Shown here in pieces: positions 17,034-25,579 of a stretch of 64,000 nt of DNA. The notes beneath the pieces were generated by a model. The model saw nothing but the letters and a program-made list of their open reading frames with translations, was not told the DNA's origin and did not search any database. Numbering within the stretch: the stretch's first letter is position 1; every line of letters starts with the position of its first letter. A program made the translations under genes and the position numbers. The stretch is from DSOI01 sp041394885 (GTDB lineage: Bacteria > Acidobacteriota > Terriglobia > Bryobacterales > Bryobacteraceae): NCBI GenBank assembly GCA_041394885.1, contig JAWKHI010000017.1:61804-125803 (forward strand), given 5' to 3'.

Positions 17034-17288
17034 ATGCTGCGGTTAACCAGAATCAACCACAAGCCCATCGTCATCAACGCCGAGTTGATCGAACACATGG
17101 AGGGCACACCGGATACGGTGATCACAATGACGGGTGGACAGAAGTTCGTCGTTCTGGAAACGACCGGCGAGGTGATCGATCGTGTCATCGAATACCGCCG
17201 GCTGGTGAACGGACCACGCCCCGGCCTTGACGAGGGCGGAAACCCGTCCGCGCCCATCCGCGCGCGGCAGGATGCAAATGGCCGGTAG
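17034..17288 (+). CDS. flbD: Flagellar protein FlbD-like
   Basis: An 84-residue FlbD-family protein. This small family is encoded next to motAB in many spirochaetes, Firmicutes and acidobacteria, and its role in motility is poorly defined. The diagnostic N-terminus is MLRLTRINHKPIVINAELIE, followed by TPDTVITMTGGQKFVVLET and a helix with VIEYRRLV. The last 11 nt overlap motA. A sigma-28-like promoter lies immediately upstream. Confidence 0.9.
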   Translation: MLRLTRINHKPIVINAELIEHMEGTPDTVITMTGGQKFVVLETTGEVIDRVIEYRRLVNGPRPGLDEGGNPSAPIRARQDANGR

Positions 17289-18090
17289 CGGGAAGAAGAA
17301 AGCCGCACGGGGGCCCGATCTTGCCACGATCGGAGGCTTCGGATTTGCGCTGGTGGGGATTGTCGGCGGGTTGCTGCTCGAGGGCGGCGAACTCGGCGAC
17401 ATCACCCAGTACACGGCCGCCATCATCGTACTGGGCGGAACCGCGGGCGCGGTGCTGATCAACACACCGCTGCGGGTGGTGCGCGGGGCCATCGGCGGGC
17501 TGGGCGACGTATTTTTCGAGAAGAGAGATAACGCCGAAGCGATCGTCGATAGCCTGATTGACTACGCCACGCGGGCGCGCAAGAACGGATTGGTCGCCCT
17601 CGAGGCCGACGCCGGCCAGGCCACCGATCCGTTTCTCAAGAAAGCCCTCACCCTCACCGTCGACGGCACCGACATTCAGGAACTGCGCAAGATGCTCGAG
17701 GTGGAAATCGACATGGAGGAGCACCGCCGCGAGGCCGAGGCCAAGGTGTTCGAGGTGGCCGGCGGGTATGCGCCCACCATAGGAATCATCGGCGCGGTGA
17801 TGGGTCTCATCCAGGTGATGAAGAACCTCTCCGACATCGACAAGGTGGGCCATGGCATCGCGGTGAGCTTCGTGGCTACCGTCTACGGGGTGGCGGTGGC
17901 CAACATCTTCCTGCTGCCGGCCGCCAACAAGATCCGCTCCCGGACGCAGGACGCGGTCCGGATGCGTGAGATGATTCTTGCCGGCATCATCGGTATCGTG
18001 GAGGGGCTGAACCCGAAGCTCATCCGCAGCGCGCTCGAATCCTACCTCGAGCCGGAGCCGGCGAAGGGTAAGAAGAAGAAGGCAGGCTGA
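17278..18090 (+). CDS. motA: Flagellar motor stator protein MotA
   Basis: Proton-channel stator subunit, 270 residues. It begins with transmembrane segments (DLATIGGFGFALVGIVGGLLLEGG and a second near residue 40) and has a cytosolic loop with charged residues. TM3-TM4 contain GGYAPTIGIIGAVMGLIQV and HGIAVSFVATVYGVAVANI. The C-terminal tail is lysine-rich (KGKKKKAG). The start at 17278 is chosen because CAGGA lies 5 nt upstream; an ATG 6 nt earlier would be too close to that site. It overlaps flbD by 11 nt and is followed 2 nt later by motB. Confidence 0.95.
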   Translation: MAGSGKKKAARGPDLATIGGFGFALVGIVGGLLLEGGELGDITQYTAAIIVLGGTAGAVLINTPLRVVRGAIGGLGDVFFEKRDNAEAIVDSLIDYATRARKNGLVALEADAGQATDPFLKKALTLTVDGTDIQELRKMLEVEIDMEEHRREAEAKVFEVAGGYAPTIGIIGAVMGLIQVMKNLSDIDKVGHGIAVSFVATVYGVAVANIFLLPAANKIRSRTQDAVRMREMILAGIIGIVEGLNPKLIRSALESYLEPEPAKGKKKKAG

Positions 18091-18092
18091 GG

Positions 18093-18899
18093 GTGGCCCG
18101 GCGGAAAAAGCACGTCGAGCACGGTTCGCATGAACGCTGGCTGGTCTCCTATGCCGACTTCATCACGCTCCTGTTCGCCTTCTTCGTCGTGATGTTCGCC
18201 AGTTCAAACCGACCGCGGCAAGACCGCCGAGATGGAGCAGTCGGTGAAGGCGCGCTGCAGGAGGACCAACGGGTCCAAAAGCTCGCGAGTATTCTCGGTG
18301 GTTCCTCCGAGGATGACGGCAAGGGCAACGCGCAGATGAAGGGCCCCGGCGGCGCGCGGCAGGGCGGAGAAGATAAACCCGGCAACGAGCTCAAGCAAGC
18401 GCAAAAGCAATTGACGGAACTGCTCGACCAGGAAATCGAGGACAGGAAAGTGGAAGTCTCCATGGATCCGCGGGGATTGGTAATCAGCTTTCAGCAGGCG
18501 GCCTTCTTTCCCTCCGGCGGCGATGAGATGCCCGAGGAATCGCTCGCGGCGCTGGAAAAGGTGGCCGATGTGATCCGCGACGTCCCCAACCCGGTCCGTT
18601 TCGAAGGGCACACCGATTCGGTTCCACTGCGTGGCAACGGGCGCTTCCGGAGCAACTGGGAATTGTCGGCGGCGCGCGCGATCGCGATGATGGAGGCGCT
18701 CGCCACCTGCTGTGACCTCACTCGCGAGCGGTTTTCGATTGGCGGCTACGCCGAGAATGCGCCGGTGGCCGACAACGACACCGAGGAGGGCCGCGGGCGC
18801 AACCGGCGCGTGGATATCGTGATCCTGAACGCGGCGGGGCTGCGGGATGAGCCCTATCTCCCGGGGGGGCGCGAAATCGAGCGCCCGGCCGTCGAGTAA
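18093..18899 (+). CDS. motB: Flagellar motor stator protein MotB (15-codon internal frame anomaly)
   Basis: Peptidoglycan-anchored stator subunit, 268 residues, GTG start. The N-terminal transmembrane helix (WLVSYADFITLLFAFFVVMF) contains the proton-binding Asp22. An OmpA-like peptidoglycan-binding domain follows (GHTDSVPLRG, NWELSAARA, GRGRNRRVDIVI). Between about 18207 and 18254 the encoded residues (NRPRQDRRDGAVGEGA) look unlike MotB, while the +1 frame reads TDRGKTAEMEQSVKA, which fits the family. A 2-nt loss near 18207 plus a 1-nt loss near 18252 would explain this and restore frame afterwards. The plug/linker may therefore be altered, or the sequence holds two errors. Confidence 0.93.
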   Translation: MARRKKHVEHGSHERWLVSYADFITLLFAFFVVMFASSNRPRQDRRDGAVGEGALQEDQRVQKLASILGGSSEDDGKGNAQMKGPGGARQGGEDKPGNELKQAQKQLTELLDQEIEDRKVEVSMDPRGLVISFQQAAFFPSGGDEMPEESLAALEKVADVIRDVPNPVRFEGHTDSVPLRGNGRFRSNWELSAARAIAMMEALATCCDLTRERFSIGGYAENAPVADNDTEEGRGRNRRVDIVILNAAGLRDEPYLPGGREIERPAVE

Positions 18900-18909
18900 C
18901 TCGCGGCCG
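18886..18909 (+). terminator. Hairpin at motB stop codon
   Basis: CGGCCG-T-CGAG, loop TAA (the motB stop), CTCG-CGGCCG: ten paired bases with one bulged T. No U-run follows, so it may be a factor-aided terminator or a 3'-end stabiliser. Confidence 0.45.
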
Positions 18910-18974
18910 CGGTTAGAATCTCCCAGGTAGCGGGTAACTCGTCCTCCCCATTTCGCGATTGTCCTAACTTCGCG

Positions 18975-19001
18975 TACTATCCCCGAAAATCGCGCCGATA
19001 A
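18975..19001 (+). promoter_or_regulatory. Sigma-28 (FliA)-like promoter of hybrid histidine kinase
   Basis: GCCGATAA at 18994-19001 is a perfect match to the FliA -10. The -35 position at the correct N15 spacing (18975) is TACT, a weak match to TAAA. It would give a leader of about 60 nt before the kinase start at 19068. Confidence 0.55.
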
Positions 19002-19067
19002 GGGCGATAGGTTGGCCAGTTACCGAATGATGCACGCGACGCACAGCGCCCTCCGGGAGAGGAAGTC

Positions 19068-21536
19068 ATGAAACGGTTGCATGCCCTTCCAATCCGCCAC
19101 AAACTGATGGCGCTACTGCTGGCGTCGAACCTGATCACCATGGTGGCCGCGTTGGTTGGATTTCTGGTGGTGGAGGTGCGAGGGCACGAGAAGGATGCCC
19201 GCGCGGACTTGGCCTGCCTGGCGGCGACGATCGACGTCAACGCCTCGGTGCCGGTGGTTTTTGACGATGCCTCCGGAGCGCGAGGCGTACTGGCCGCGCT
19301 GGCGCTCAAGCCGGAGGCGACGGCGGCGGCGCTATACCGCGCCGACGGCTCATTGCTAGCTGCCTATGGCGGTCCGGTGCCGGAGAGCGCGCCGCCGCTG
19401 GGAACGTGGGTGGACGGGCGGCGGTTGATGCTCGCCAAGGCGCAGATGCGAGGCGGCGGGGTGGTCTTCGTGGAGCGATCCCTGCCGGCGTGGCCGGTAC
19501 TGGCCCGCAGTTACCTGGGCCTGGTGTTGTTCGTATGGATACCGGCTTTGCTGGTTGGCGCGGCGCTGTCTTCCCGGCTGCAGGCGGTGATCTCGCGCCC
19601 GCTACTGGCCTTGGCGGCGTCGGTGGATGACATCGCGCGGCGCGGCGGTTATGAATTGACCGCGGCGGTCCGGGCCGAACAGCCGCGCGGCGACGAGATC
19701 GGAGTGCTCACCCGCGCCTTTGGACAACTGCTGGGACAGTTGCAGGAGCGCGACAAGGCCATCGCCAGCCAGCGCGGAACCCTGGAGACCATGGTCATCG
19801 ACCGGACGCGGGACCTGGTGAATCTGAACCGGGAGTTGCAACTGGCTAAGGAGAAAGCCGAGGAGAGTTCGCGGTTGAAGAGTGAGTTTCTCGCCAACAT
19901 GAGCCACGAGATCCGTACCCCGATGAACGGGATCCTGGGCATGACCGAACTGGTGCTCGACACTCCGCTTTCCTCCGAGCAGCAGGAATATGTGAGCACG
20001 GTGAAGGGGTCGGCCGATTCATTGCTGTCGATCATCAACGACATTCTCGACTTCTCCAAGATCGAAGCCGGAAAGCTGACGCTCGATAGCGTCTCGTTCT
20101 CGCCGCGGCAAACCATCGCCGAGATGATCCGGCCGCTGGCGCTGCGCGCGCACCAGAAGGCCGTCGAACTGCTGGTGGATATCGATCCTGCGGTTCCGGA
20201 AGAAGTGGTGGGCGATCCGGGCCGCCTCCGGCAGACGCTGGTGAATCTGGTGGGTAACGCGCTCAAGTTCACAGAGCGCGGCGAGGTCAGCCTGACGGTG
20301 TCGGCGGTGGAGAGCAAGGCGGATACCGTCCGCCTGCGTTTCCAGGTCAGCGACACCGGAATCGGAATCTCGAAGGATAAGCAGCAACTCATCTTCGCTG
20401 CCTTCACTCAGGCCGACGGGTCCACCACGCGGCGCTACGGCGGCACTGGACTCGGGTTGGCGATCTCCCGCCAATTGGTGCGGTTGATGGACGGAGAGAT
20501 CCATCTCGAAAGCGAACCCGGGCGGGGCAGTTGTTTTTCCTTCACTGCGCGGTTCAGTGCCGCTCCGCCGGCCTCCGGCGCGCCCCAGCGCGACTGCGGA
20601 CTGGAAGGGGCCGAGGTGCTGGTGGTGGATGACAACGCCGCCAACCGGCGGATCGTCGAGAAGTATCTGGCGCAATGCGGGGCCGTGGCGCGGTTGGCTC
20701 CCGGCGCCGACGAGGCGCTGCGGATGCTCGCCGAGGGCCCCCGGCCCGCGGCCGTGATCACGGATCTGCTGATGCCGGACCGCGACGGCCTTTCTCTGGT
20801 CGCGGCCCTGCGCGAGAACCCTGCCTGGCGGGACTTGCCTGTTTTGGTGCTCAGCTCGGCGTCGGGGCCCATGGACCGCCGCGCGCTGCTGGCGCTCTCG
20901 ATCTCACGATTCCTCAACAAGCCGGTCACGCCGGCTGAACTGCACCGCGCCCTGCGGGCGGCGCTGCGCGAGCCTCCACCCAAGCCCGCGGCGCAGGCCG
21001 AGCGTCTCGCAACGCCCGCGCACAACGAATCGGGCGAGACCGGCCGTCTCCTCGCCGCTCCTAGCTCCTACGCCAACGAACCCGATTGGGGGCCGGGCGA
21101 CGAGGCCGCGCCCGGCTCGGGCATGCCGCTCGTGTTGGTGGCTGAGGATAATCCGGTGAATCTGCGGGTGGCGCAGCGTCTTCTCGAGAAGCGGGGGTAT
21201 CGCGTCATCACCGCGGGCGATGGGCAGCAGGCTCTCGAGAAATGGGAGGTCACTCGGCCGGACTTGATTCTCATGGACCTCCAGATGCCGGTCCTCGATG
21301 GGCTCGCCGCCACGGCCGAGATCCGCAGCCGGGAGCGAACCGGTGGCGGCCACACCCCCATTGTGGCGCTCACGGCCAATGCCATGATCGGTGACCGCGA
21401 ACGGTGTCTTTCTTCCGGCATGGACGGATACGTCGCCAAGCCCATCGACATGGACAAGCTACTTTCCGCCATTGAAGATGCGCTCGCCCGTCATCCACCC
21501 GAGTGTTTCTCCGCCATCCCCGGACTCGCCGTCTGA
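19068..21536 (+). CDS. Hybrid sensor histidine kinase with two receiver domains
   Basis: Membrane sensor kinase of 822 residues. Order: TM1 (about 12-35), a periplasmic CHASE8-like domain (36-140), TM2 (about 145-168), HAMP, HisKA with His280 in FLANMSHEIRTPMNGI, HATPase_c (N-box LVNLVGNALKF, G-boxes DTGIGIS and GGTGLGLAI), receiver 1 (VLVVDDNAANRR, Asp566), a linker, and receiver 2 (VLVAEDNPVNLR, Asp737, ending GYVAKPID). Receiver 1 has the phospho-acceptor in ITDLLMPDRDG; both look active. The start has GGAGAGGAAG 3-10 nt upstream. A sigma-28-like promoter and adjacency to motAB suggest a motility-linked signalling role. No HTH output or Hpt domain is present, so a downstream partner must lie elsewhere. 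Confidence 0.92.
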   Translation: MKRLHALPIRHKLMALLLASNLITMVAALVGFLVVEVRGHEKDARADLACLAATIDVNASVPVVFDDASGARGVLAALALKPEATAAALYRADGSLLAAYGGPVPESAPPLGTWVDGRRLMLAKAQMRGGGVVFVERSLPAWPVLARSYLGLVLFVWIPALLVGAALSSRLQAVISRPLLALAASVDDIARRGGYELTAAVRAEQPRGDEIGVLTRAFGQLLGQLQERDKAIASQRGTLETMVIDRTRDLVNLNRELQLAKEKAEESSRLKSEFLANMSHEIRTPMNGILGMTELVLDTPLSSEQQEYVSTVKGSADSLLSIINDILDFSKIEAGKLTLDSVSFSPRQTIAEMIRPLALRAHQKAVELLVDIDPAVPEEVVGDPGRLRQTLVNLVGNALKFTERGEVSLTVSAVESKADTVRLRFQVSDTGIGISKDKQQLIFAAFTQADGSTTRRYGGTGLGLAISRQLVRLMDGEIHLESEPGRGSCFSFTARFSAAPPASGAPQRDCGLEGAEVLVVDDNAANRRIVEKYLAQCGAVARLAPGADEALRMLAEGPRPAAVITDLLMPDRDGLSLVAALRENPAWRDLPVLVLSSASGPMDRRALLALSISRFLNKPVTPAELHRALRAALREPPPKPAAQAERLATPAHNESGETGRLLAAPSSYANEPDWGPGDEAAPGSGMPLVLVAEDNPVNLRVAQRLLEKRGYRVITAGDGQQALEKWEVTRPDLILMDLQMPVLDGLAATAEIRSRERTGGGHTPIVALTANAMIGDRERCLSSGMDGYVAKPIDMDKLLSAIEDALARHPPECFSAIPGLAV

Positions 21537-21558
21537 GGCAGCCGCCGGGGATTCCTAG

Positions 21559-21564
21559 TACAAT
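21559..21564 (+). promoter_or_regulatory. -10 element TACAAT, 6 nt before start codon
   Basis: TACAAT ends 6 nt before the ATG at 21571 with no room for a leader or Shine-Dalgarno. This points to a leaderless mRNA. Confidence 0.5.
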
Positions 21565-21570
21565 TCGGGC

Positions 21571-23007
21571 ATGGTCACTCGACGGCGCCGGGTTCCCGTG
21601 CGGCGGCTTTCGCAAGCGCAGGGATTTGCCCTTGCTGCCCTGCTGGTTCTTGCCGCCTCCGGCGCGCCGGCGCAGACGCCCCGCCAGTACCCGGGTCAGT
21701 ATCCGCCTGGTCAATATCCGCCCGGACAGTATCCGCCCGGGCAGTATCCACCTGGGCAGTACCCACCCGGACAGTATCCGGGTAACACCGGACCCGGCGG
21801 ATTGCCGATCCCGAAGATCGGATGGCCCAAGCGCTTGGGAAGAAAGACGGCGAAAGCTGCGGTAGACCAAGCTCGCGCCGGTGGATGGCGCTCTCCGCGA
21901 ACTGGCCCCAAAGGTCTGCTCCTAGAAGTGAAGAACGGCGACGTGCTCCGTTTTCGTCTGCTCGGCAAGACCGAGTTCACCGACAAGTCCGGAAAGCCGA
22001 TGCGGGACTCCTTGCTCAATCCCGGTGACCAGCTGTCGGTGTTGGTGGACGCCGAAGACGAGGAAACGGCAATCCGTGTCGTGTTCAACCGCGCGGGCAA
22101 GGATCAGGAGCGCGCCAACGCGTCCAAGCCCGTCGACATGGCGAGAGTCCGCGCGCCTTCGGCGTCCGACACCGGCAAGGCCCGCACGGTAACCCTCCAT
22201 GAGCCCGGCCCCGAGGCAGCCACCGGGGACGCCGCCGAAGACAGCGCGCCGGCGGGCGCTCGCGGCGAGAACTCGCGGGGAGACAATAGCGAAGCGCTCA
22301 CTCCCGAGGAAGCGAGAACGCTGCCAGCCGAAGACACCGAAATTCTGACCCAGGTAAAAGAGGCCGCGGCGATGTTCACGGCGTCCCTGCCGGACTATGT
22401 TGCAGACCAAAAGACGACTCGCTTTGCGCAAATCAACGGCGATTGGAGGCAACTGGACGTGGTGACCGCCGAGATCGCCTACGCGAGCGGCGAGGAAGAA
22501 CTGCGGAACATCCGTGTCGATGGGCAACCCGTGGCGCGCCCGCCCGACAGCGGCGCATGGGGAACCGGCGAGTTCGGAACCACGCTCGAGCAGGTGTTGT
22601 CGGTTGCCGCGAGCGCCCGGTTTGACCGCAAGCCGGACTCGCGTCTCAAGGGCCACAGTGTGGTCGTGTTCGGCTATGAGGTGGATCAACCGCACTCGCA
22701 ATGGACGCTAGTGGCTCCAGACGGCCGAAAACACAATGCGGCTTACGGAGGCGCCATCTACGTGGATCCGGCAAGCCGGCGGATCCTCCGTATTGAGCAG
22801 GAGACGCGATCGATCCCGGCTAATTTCCCGATCAGCGATGTGGAGATCGTTCTCGACTATGGCAGCGCGGCGATCGAAGGGAAGCAGCATTTTCTCCCCT
22901 CGAGCACCGAGACCAAGGCTTGCGCCAATGGCGGAGCCTGTACGCGCAACGTGACGGAATTTCGGAACTACCGGAAATTCACCGCTTCCTCGACGCTCAA
23001 ATTCTGA
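21571..23007 (+). CDS. Secreted protein with QYPPG tandem repeats, function unknown
   Basis: A 478-residue protein. A signal segment (FALAALLVLAASGAPAQ) precedes a QYPG-(QYPPG)5-QYPG repeat block (residues 39-71). Past a basic stretch (GWPKRLGRKTAK) there is a short beta-rich region with VKNGDVLRFRLLGKTEF. An acidic linker (about residues 200-260) leads to a C-terminal domain starting near ILTQVKEAAAMFTASLPDYVADQKTTR. The C-terminal part, with cysteines in KACANGGACTRNVTEFRNYRKF, resembles uncharacterised acidobacterial exported proteins that I cannot name as a family. No operon partner is evident. Confidence 0.75.
   Translation: MVTRRRRVPVRRLSQAQGFALAALLVLAASGAPAQTPRQYPGQYPPGQYPPGQYPPGQYPPGQYPPGQYPGNTGPGGLPIPKIGWPKRLGRKTAKAAVDQARAGGWRSPRTGPKGLLLEVKNGDVLRFRLLGKTEFTDKSGKPMRDSLLNPGDQLSVLVDAEDEETAIRVVFNRAGKDQERANASKPVDMARVRAPSASDTGKARTVTLHEPGPEAATGDAAEDSAPAGARGENSRGDNSEALTPEEARTLPAEDTEILTQVKEAAAMFTASLPDYVADQKTTRFAQINGDWRQLDVVTAEIAYASGEEELRNIRVDGQPVARPPDSGAWGTGEFGTTLEQVLSVAASARFDRKPDSRLKGHSVVVFGYEVDQPHSQWTLVAPDGRKHNAAYGGAIYVDPASRRILRIEQETRSIPANFPISDVEIVLDYGSAAIEGKQHFLPSSTETKACANGGACTRNVTEFRNYRKFTASSTLKF
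21685..21783 (+). repeat. 15-bp coding tandem repeat (QYPPG units)
   Basis: Five full 15-bp units encoding QYPPG, flanked on each side by a 12-bp unit encoding QYPG. Third-base differences between units (CAG/CAA, TAT/TAC, CCG/CCA/CCC) show that the copies are not recent identical duplicates. Confidence 0.9.
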
Positions 23008-23024
23008 CCGGGAAGCGCGTGCCT

Positions 23025-25553
23025 TTACTCGCCGCGCAAAACGGCCAGCGGCTTCTGCGACAGGATGTGGCGGCTGGCCAGCCACCCGGCGGCGTTCGCG
23101 ATCACGATGGCTAGCACAATGGCGGCCGCGGCCGGCGCCCAATCATAGCGGGCCTTGGCGTCGAGAAGCCGGGTTAGCAGCAGATTGGAGAAGCCGATTG
23201 CGAGCAGGCTGCCCATTGCGCCAGCCGCCGCGCCGAGCACCGTGAATTCCACCGAGAACAACGTTGCGATACGGCGTGACCGCGCACCCAGCGTCTTGAG
23301 GATCGCCACTTCCTGCGCGCGCCCGACCCGCGTGGCCGCGACGCTGGCCGCCAGGATAATCGCTCCGGCGAAGATCGCAAACGCCGAAAGGAACCGGACC
23401 ACCAGCGCGATCTGATCCACCACGCCCTGGATGATCTCTACCACATCGGCGCCGTTGATCACAGTCACGGATGGAAATCGGGAAAATGCGTCGCGCTGGA
23501 ATTCCGCCACCGCGCCCGGATCCATGCGAATCGCGGCGAAGTACTGGAGCGGAACGTGATCGAGCGTGCCGGGCGAGAAGAGAAAGGCCATGTTCCCGCC
23601 CATGCGCACCTCCTCGGCCTGGAAAACGCAGGCCACCTCGGCTTCGATTTCGGCCGGTCCGGCCGTCCAGCGGAGATGGGCCCCGGGCTTGGTGCCGAGT
23701 TCGCGCGCCGCCTCCTCGCTCACGCAGACCAGATTCGGGCGCGGGTGGTCATGGTCCCACCAACCGCCTTCGGCGATGGTCATCCCGGGCGACGGGTCCA
23801 GACGCCATGTCACGCCGCGGGTCCTGCGGAATCGTGGGGGCACGTCCCCTTCCAGCCGCGCCGCGGCGGTGGGCGTTACTTCGGCTTTGCCGGTCATGCC
23901 ACGGGCGCGCGCCAGCATTTGCTCCACGCCCTCGCGGTCTCCCCGCGTGATGTTGATCAGGAAAACGTTGGGCATGTCCGGCGGAGCGCTCGCCAGAATC
24001 TGATCCAGCATGCCGAACTGCACCAGATAGATCGTCAGGGTGAACATCACGCCCACGCCGAGCGACACCAGCACCGCCTGCGCCTGATTGCCCGGCCGGT
24101 GCAGATTGGCCACGCCGTGCCGTAGCGTGGAGGAGAGCCCGCGCAAAGGCAGACGCCGCAGTCCGCGCAACAACATCCAAGCGAAGGCGCCTAGGACGGC
24201 GAGGCTTGTCAATAGTCCACCGGCGAAGTACGCGGCGGTGCGGGGATGGCCGCCGGTCAGGTACGCGGCGAGCAGCCCGACAAACGACCACAGGCACACG
24301 CGGACCATCCACACCGCCGCCGATCCGCGGCCGCTGTGCAGCGGTTCCACGTTGCGGCGGAAAATGGCCAGCGGGCGGATTCGCTCCACGGCGAGCAACG
24401 CGGGCCATGTGAACAGCGTCGCGGTGAGCATGCCGATGGCCAGCGCTTCGAGCGCGGCGATGGGATCCAGCCGGAACGGCGGCGCCACGGCGAAGTAGCG
24501 CTGGATGAGGAGTGGAAACGCGGCCTGGACCCCGGCGCCGAATGCGCAGCCGAGCAGCGCCCCAGCCAACGCGGTGGCCAGCGTCTGTATCAGGTAGATG
24601 CGGGAGACCTGCCCCGATCGCGCGCCCAGGCATTTGAGGATCGCGATGGTGTTGAGCCGTTGCTCGATGTGCGCGCGCATGGTGGCGGCCACCCCGAGTG
24701 CGCCGATGATGAGCGCGATCAGGCTAACCAGGCTGAGAAAGCGCTCGGAGCGGTCCAGCCCGCGGGTGATCAGTGGATGCGTCTCGCGATAGTCGGCGAT
24801 CAGCGCGCCGGGGAACGCAGCTTTGAGCTTGTCGCGGATGACCTCCACCGGCATCGCCTCCGGATCCGCCTTGATCAGATGCCGCTGCGCCGCGCGGCTG
24901 CCTTCGCCGATGATGCCGGCACGATCCAGGCCCTCCCGCGTCATCAGAACGCGCAGGCCGACGTTCAAGGAACCGGTCATGCGGTCCGGCTCGCCCCGTG
25001 TGATGGCGGCGATGCGGAACACCGCGTCGCCGATGCGGACGCGGCTGCCGGTGCGCACCGGAAGCCGCACCATCACGTCCTCGGCAATAGCGATGCTTCC
25101 GGCGTCGAGCTTCACCGCGGGGTCCAGTGCCAGCGTTCCGTAGAAGGGATAGACGGCTGGGTCTACCGCCTTTAACGAAATCAACGCCGGCGGCGGGGCG
25201 GCGTCACCGGCGGAAGGGTTGTCGATGCTCATCATCGACAGGGTTTCGGTCACCTGCGTCCGGCGTGCCCCTTGGCGGGTCAGGTCGTCGAGAACGGCGA
25301 TCTGTTCCGGAGTCGGCAAATCGAACACGCGCACGGAAAGGTCGGCCGCCATCAAAGTCCGGGCCTCGCTGCGGAGCATGGCGCGAAATGCGCGGCCGAA
25401 GCCGCGCACACCGGCGATGGCGGAAACGCCCACCGCCACCGCGAGCGCCACCAAAAGAAACTTGCCCCGTGAGGCCGTCCAGTCGCGCAGTGCGATCTTG
25501 CCCGCCGTACCGAGCGACAGTGTTTGCGAGGCTGGGCCGGAGTTGGTGGGCAA
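23025..25553 (-). CDS. FtsX/YbbP-like ABC transporter permease (orphan)
   Basis: An 842-residue permease with two FtsX domains and the layout of YbbP-like lipoprotein/lysophospholipid-export permeases. A membrane anchor (FLLVALAVAVGVSAIAGVRG) precedes a large periplasmic region, and the first FtsX block lies around residues 265-390. A central hydrophobic part and a second FtsX block (FAIFAGAIILAASVAATRVGRAQEVAILKTLGARSR) lie near the end. No ABC ATPase gene is adjacent on either side. The start is TTG 25553, the first possible codon after TAATAA in frame; no Shine-Dalgarno. It diverges from the sulfatase gene. Confidence 0.88.
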   Translation of the reverse strand: MPTNSGPASQTLSLGTAGKIALRDWTASRGKFLLVALAVAVGVSAIAGVRGFGRAFRAMLRSEARTLMAADLSVRVFDLPTPEQIAVLDDLTRQGARRTQVTETLSMMSIDNPSAGDAAPPPALISLKAVDPAVYPFYGTLALDPAVKLDAGSIAIAEDVMVRLPVRTGSRVRIGDAVFRIAAITRGEPDRMTGSLNVGLRVLMTREGLDRAGIIGEGSRAAQRHLIKADPEAMPVEVIRDKLKAAFPGALIADYRETHPLITRGLDRSERFLSLVSLIALIIGALGVAATMRAHIEQRLNTIAILKCLGARSGQVSRIYLIQTLATALAGALLGCAFGAGVQAAFPLLIQRYFAVAPPFRLDPIAALEALAIGMLTATLFTWPALLAVERIRPLAIFRRNVEPLHSGRGSAAVWMVRVCLWSFVGLLAAYLTGGHPRTAAYFAGGLLTSLAVLGAFAWMLLRGLRRLPLRGLSSTLRHGVANLHRPGNQAQAVLVSLGVGVMFTLTIYLVQFGMLDQILASAPPDMPNVFLINITRGDREGVEQMLARARGMTGKAEVTPTAAARLEGDVPPRFRRTRGVTWRLDPSPGMTIAEGGWWDHDHPRPNLVCVSEEAARELGTKPGAHLRWTAGPAEIEAEVACVFQAEEVRMGGNMAFLFSPGTLDHVPLQYFAAIRMDPGAVAEFQRDAFSRFPSVTVINGADVVEIIQGVVDQIALVVRFLSAFAIFAGAIILAASVAATRVGRAQEVAILKTLGARSRRIATLFSVEFTVLGAAAGAMGSLLAIGFSNLLLTRLLDAKARYDWAPAAAAIVLAIVIANAAGWLASRHILSQKPLAVLRGE

Positions 25554-25566
25554 CTTTTATTATGGA

Positions 25567-25572
25567 TAGAAT
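25567..25572 (+). promoter_or_regulatory. -10-like TAGAAT, 7 nt before sulfatase start
   Basis: TAGAAT lies 7 nt upstream of ATG 25580, which favours that ATG over the in-frame ATG at 25562 and suggests leaderless translation. Confidence 0.45.
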
Positions 25573-25579
25573 TGGCCCG

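Noticed and set aside
18900..18974. Possible riboswitch in the leader of the hybrid kinase
   Set aside because: No c-di-GMP aptamer core or other known aptamer pattern could be found; the sequence is explained by a promoter and short leader.
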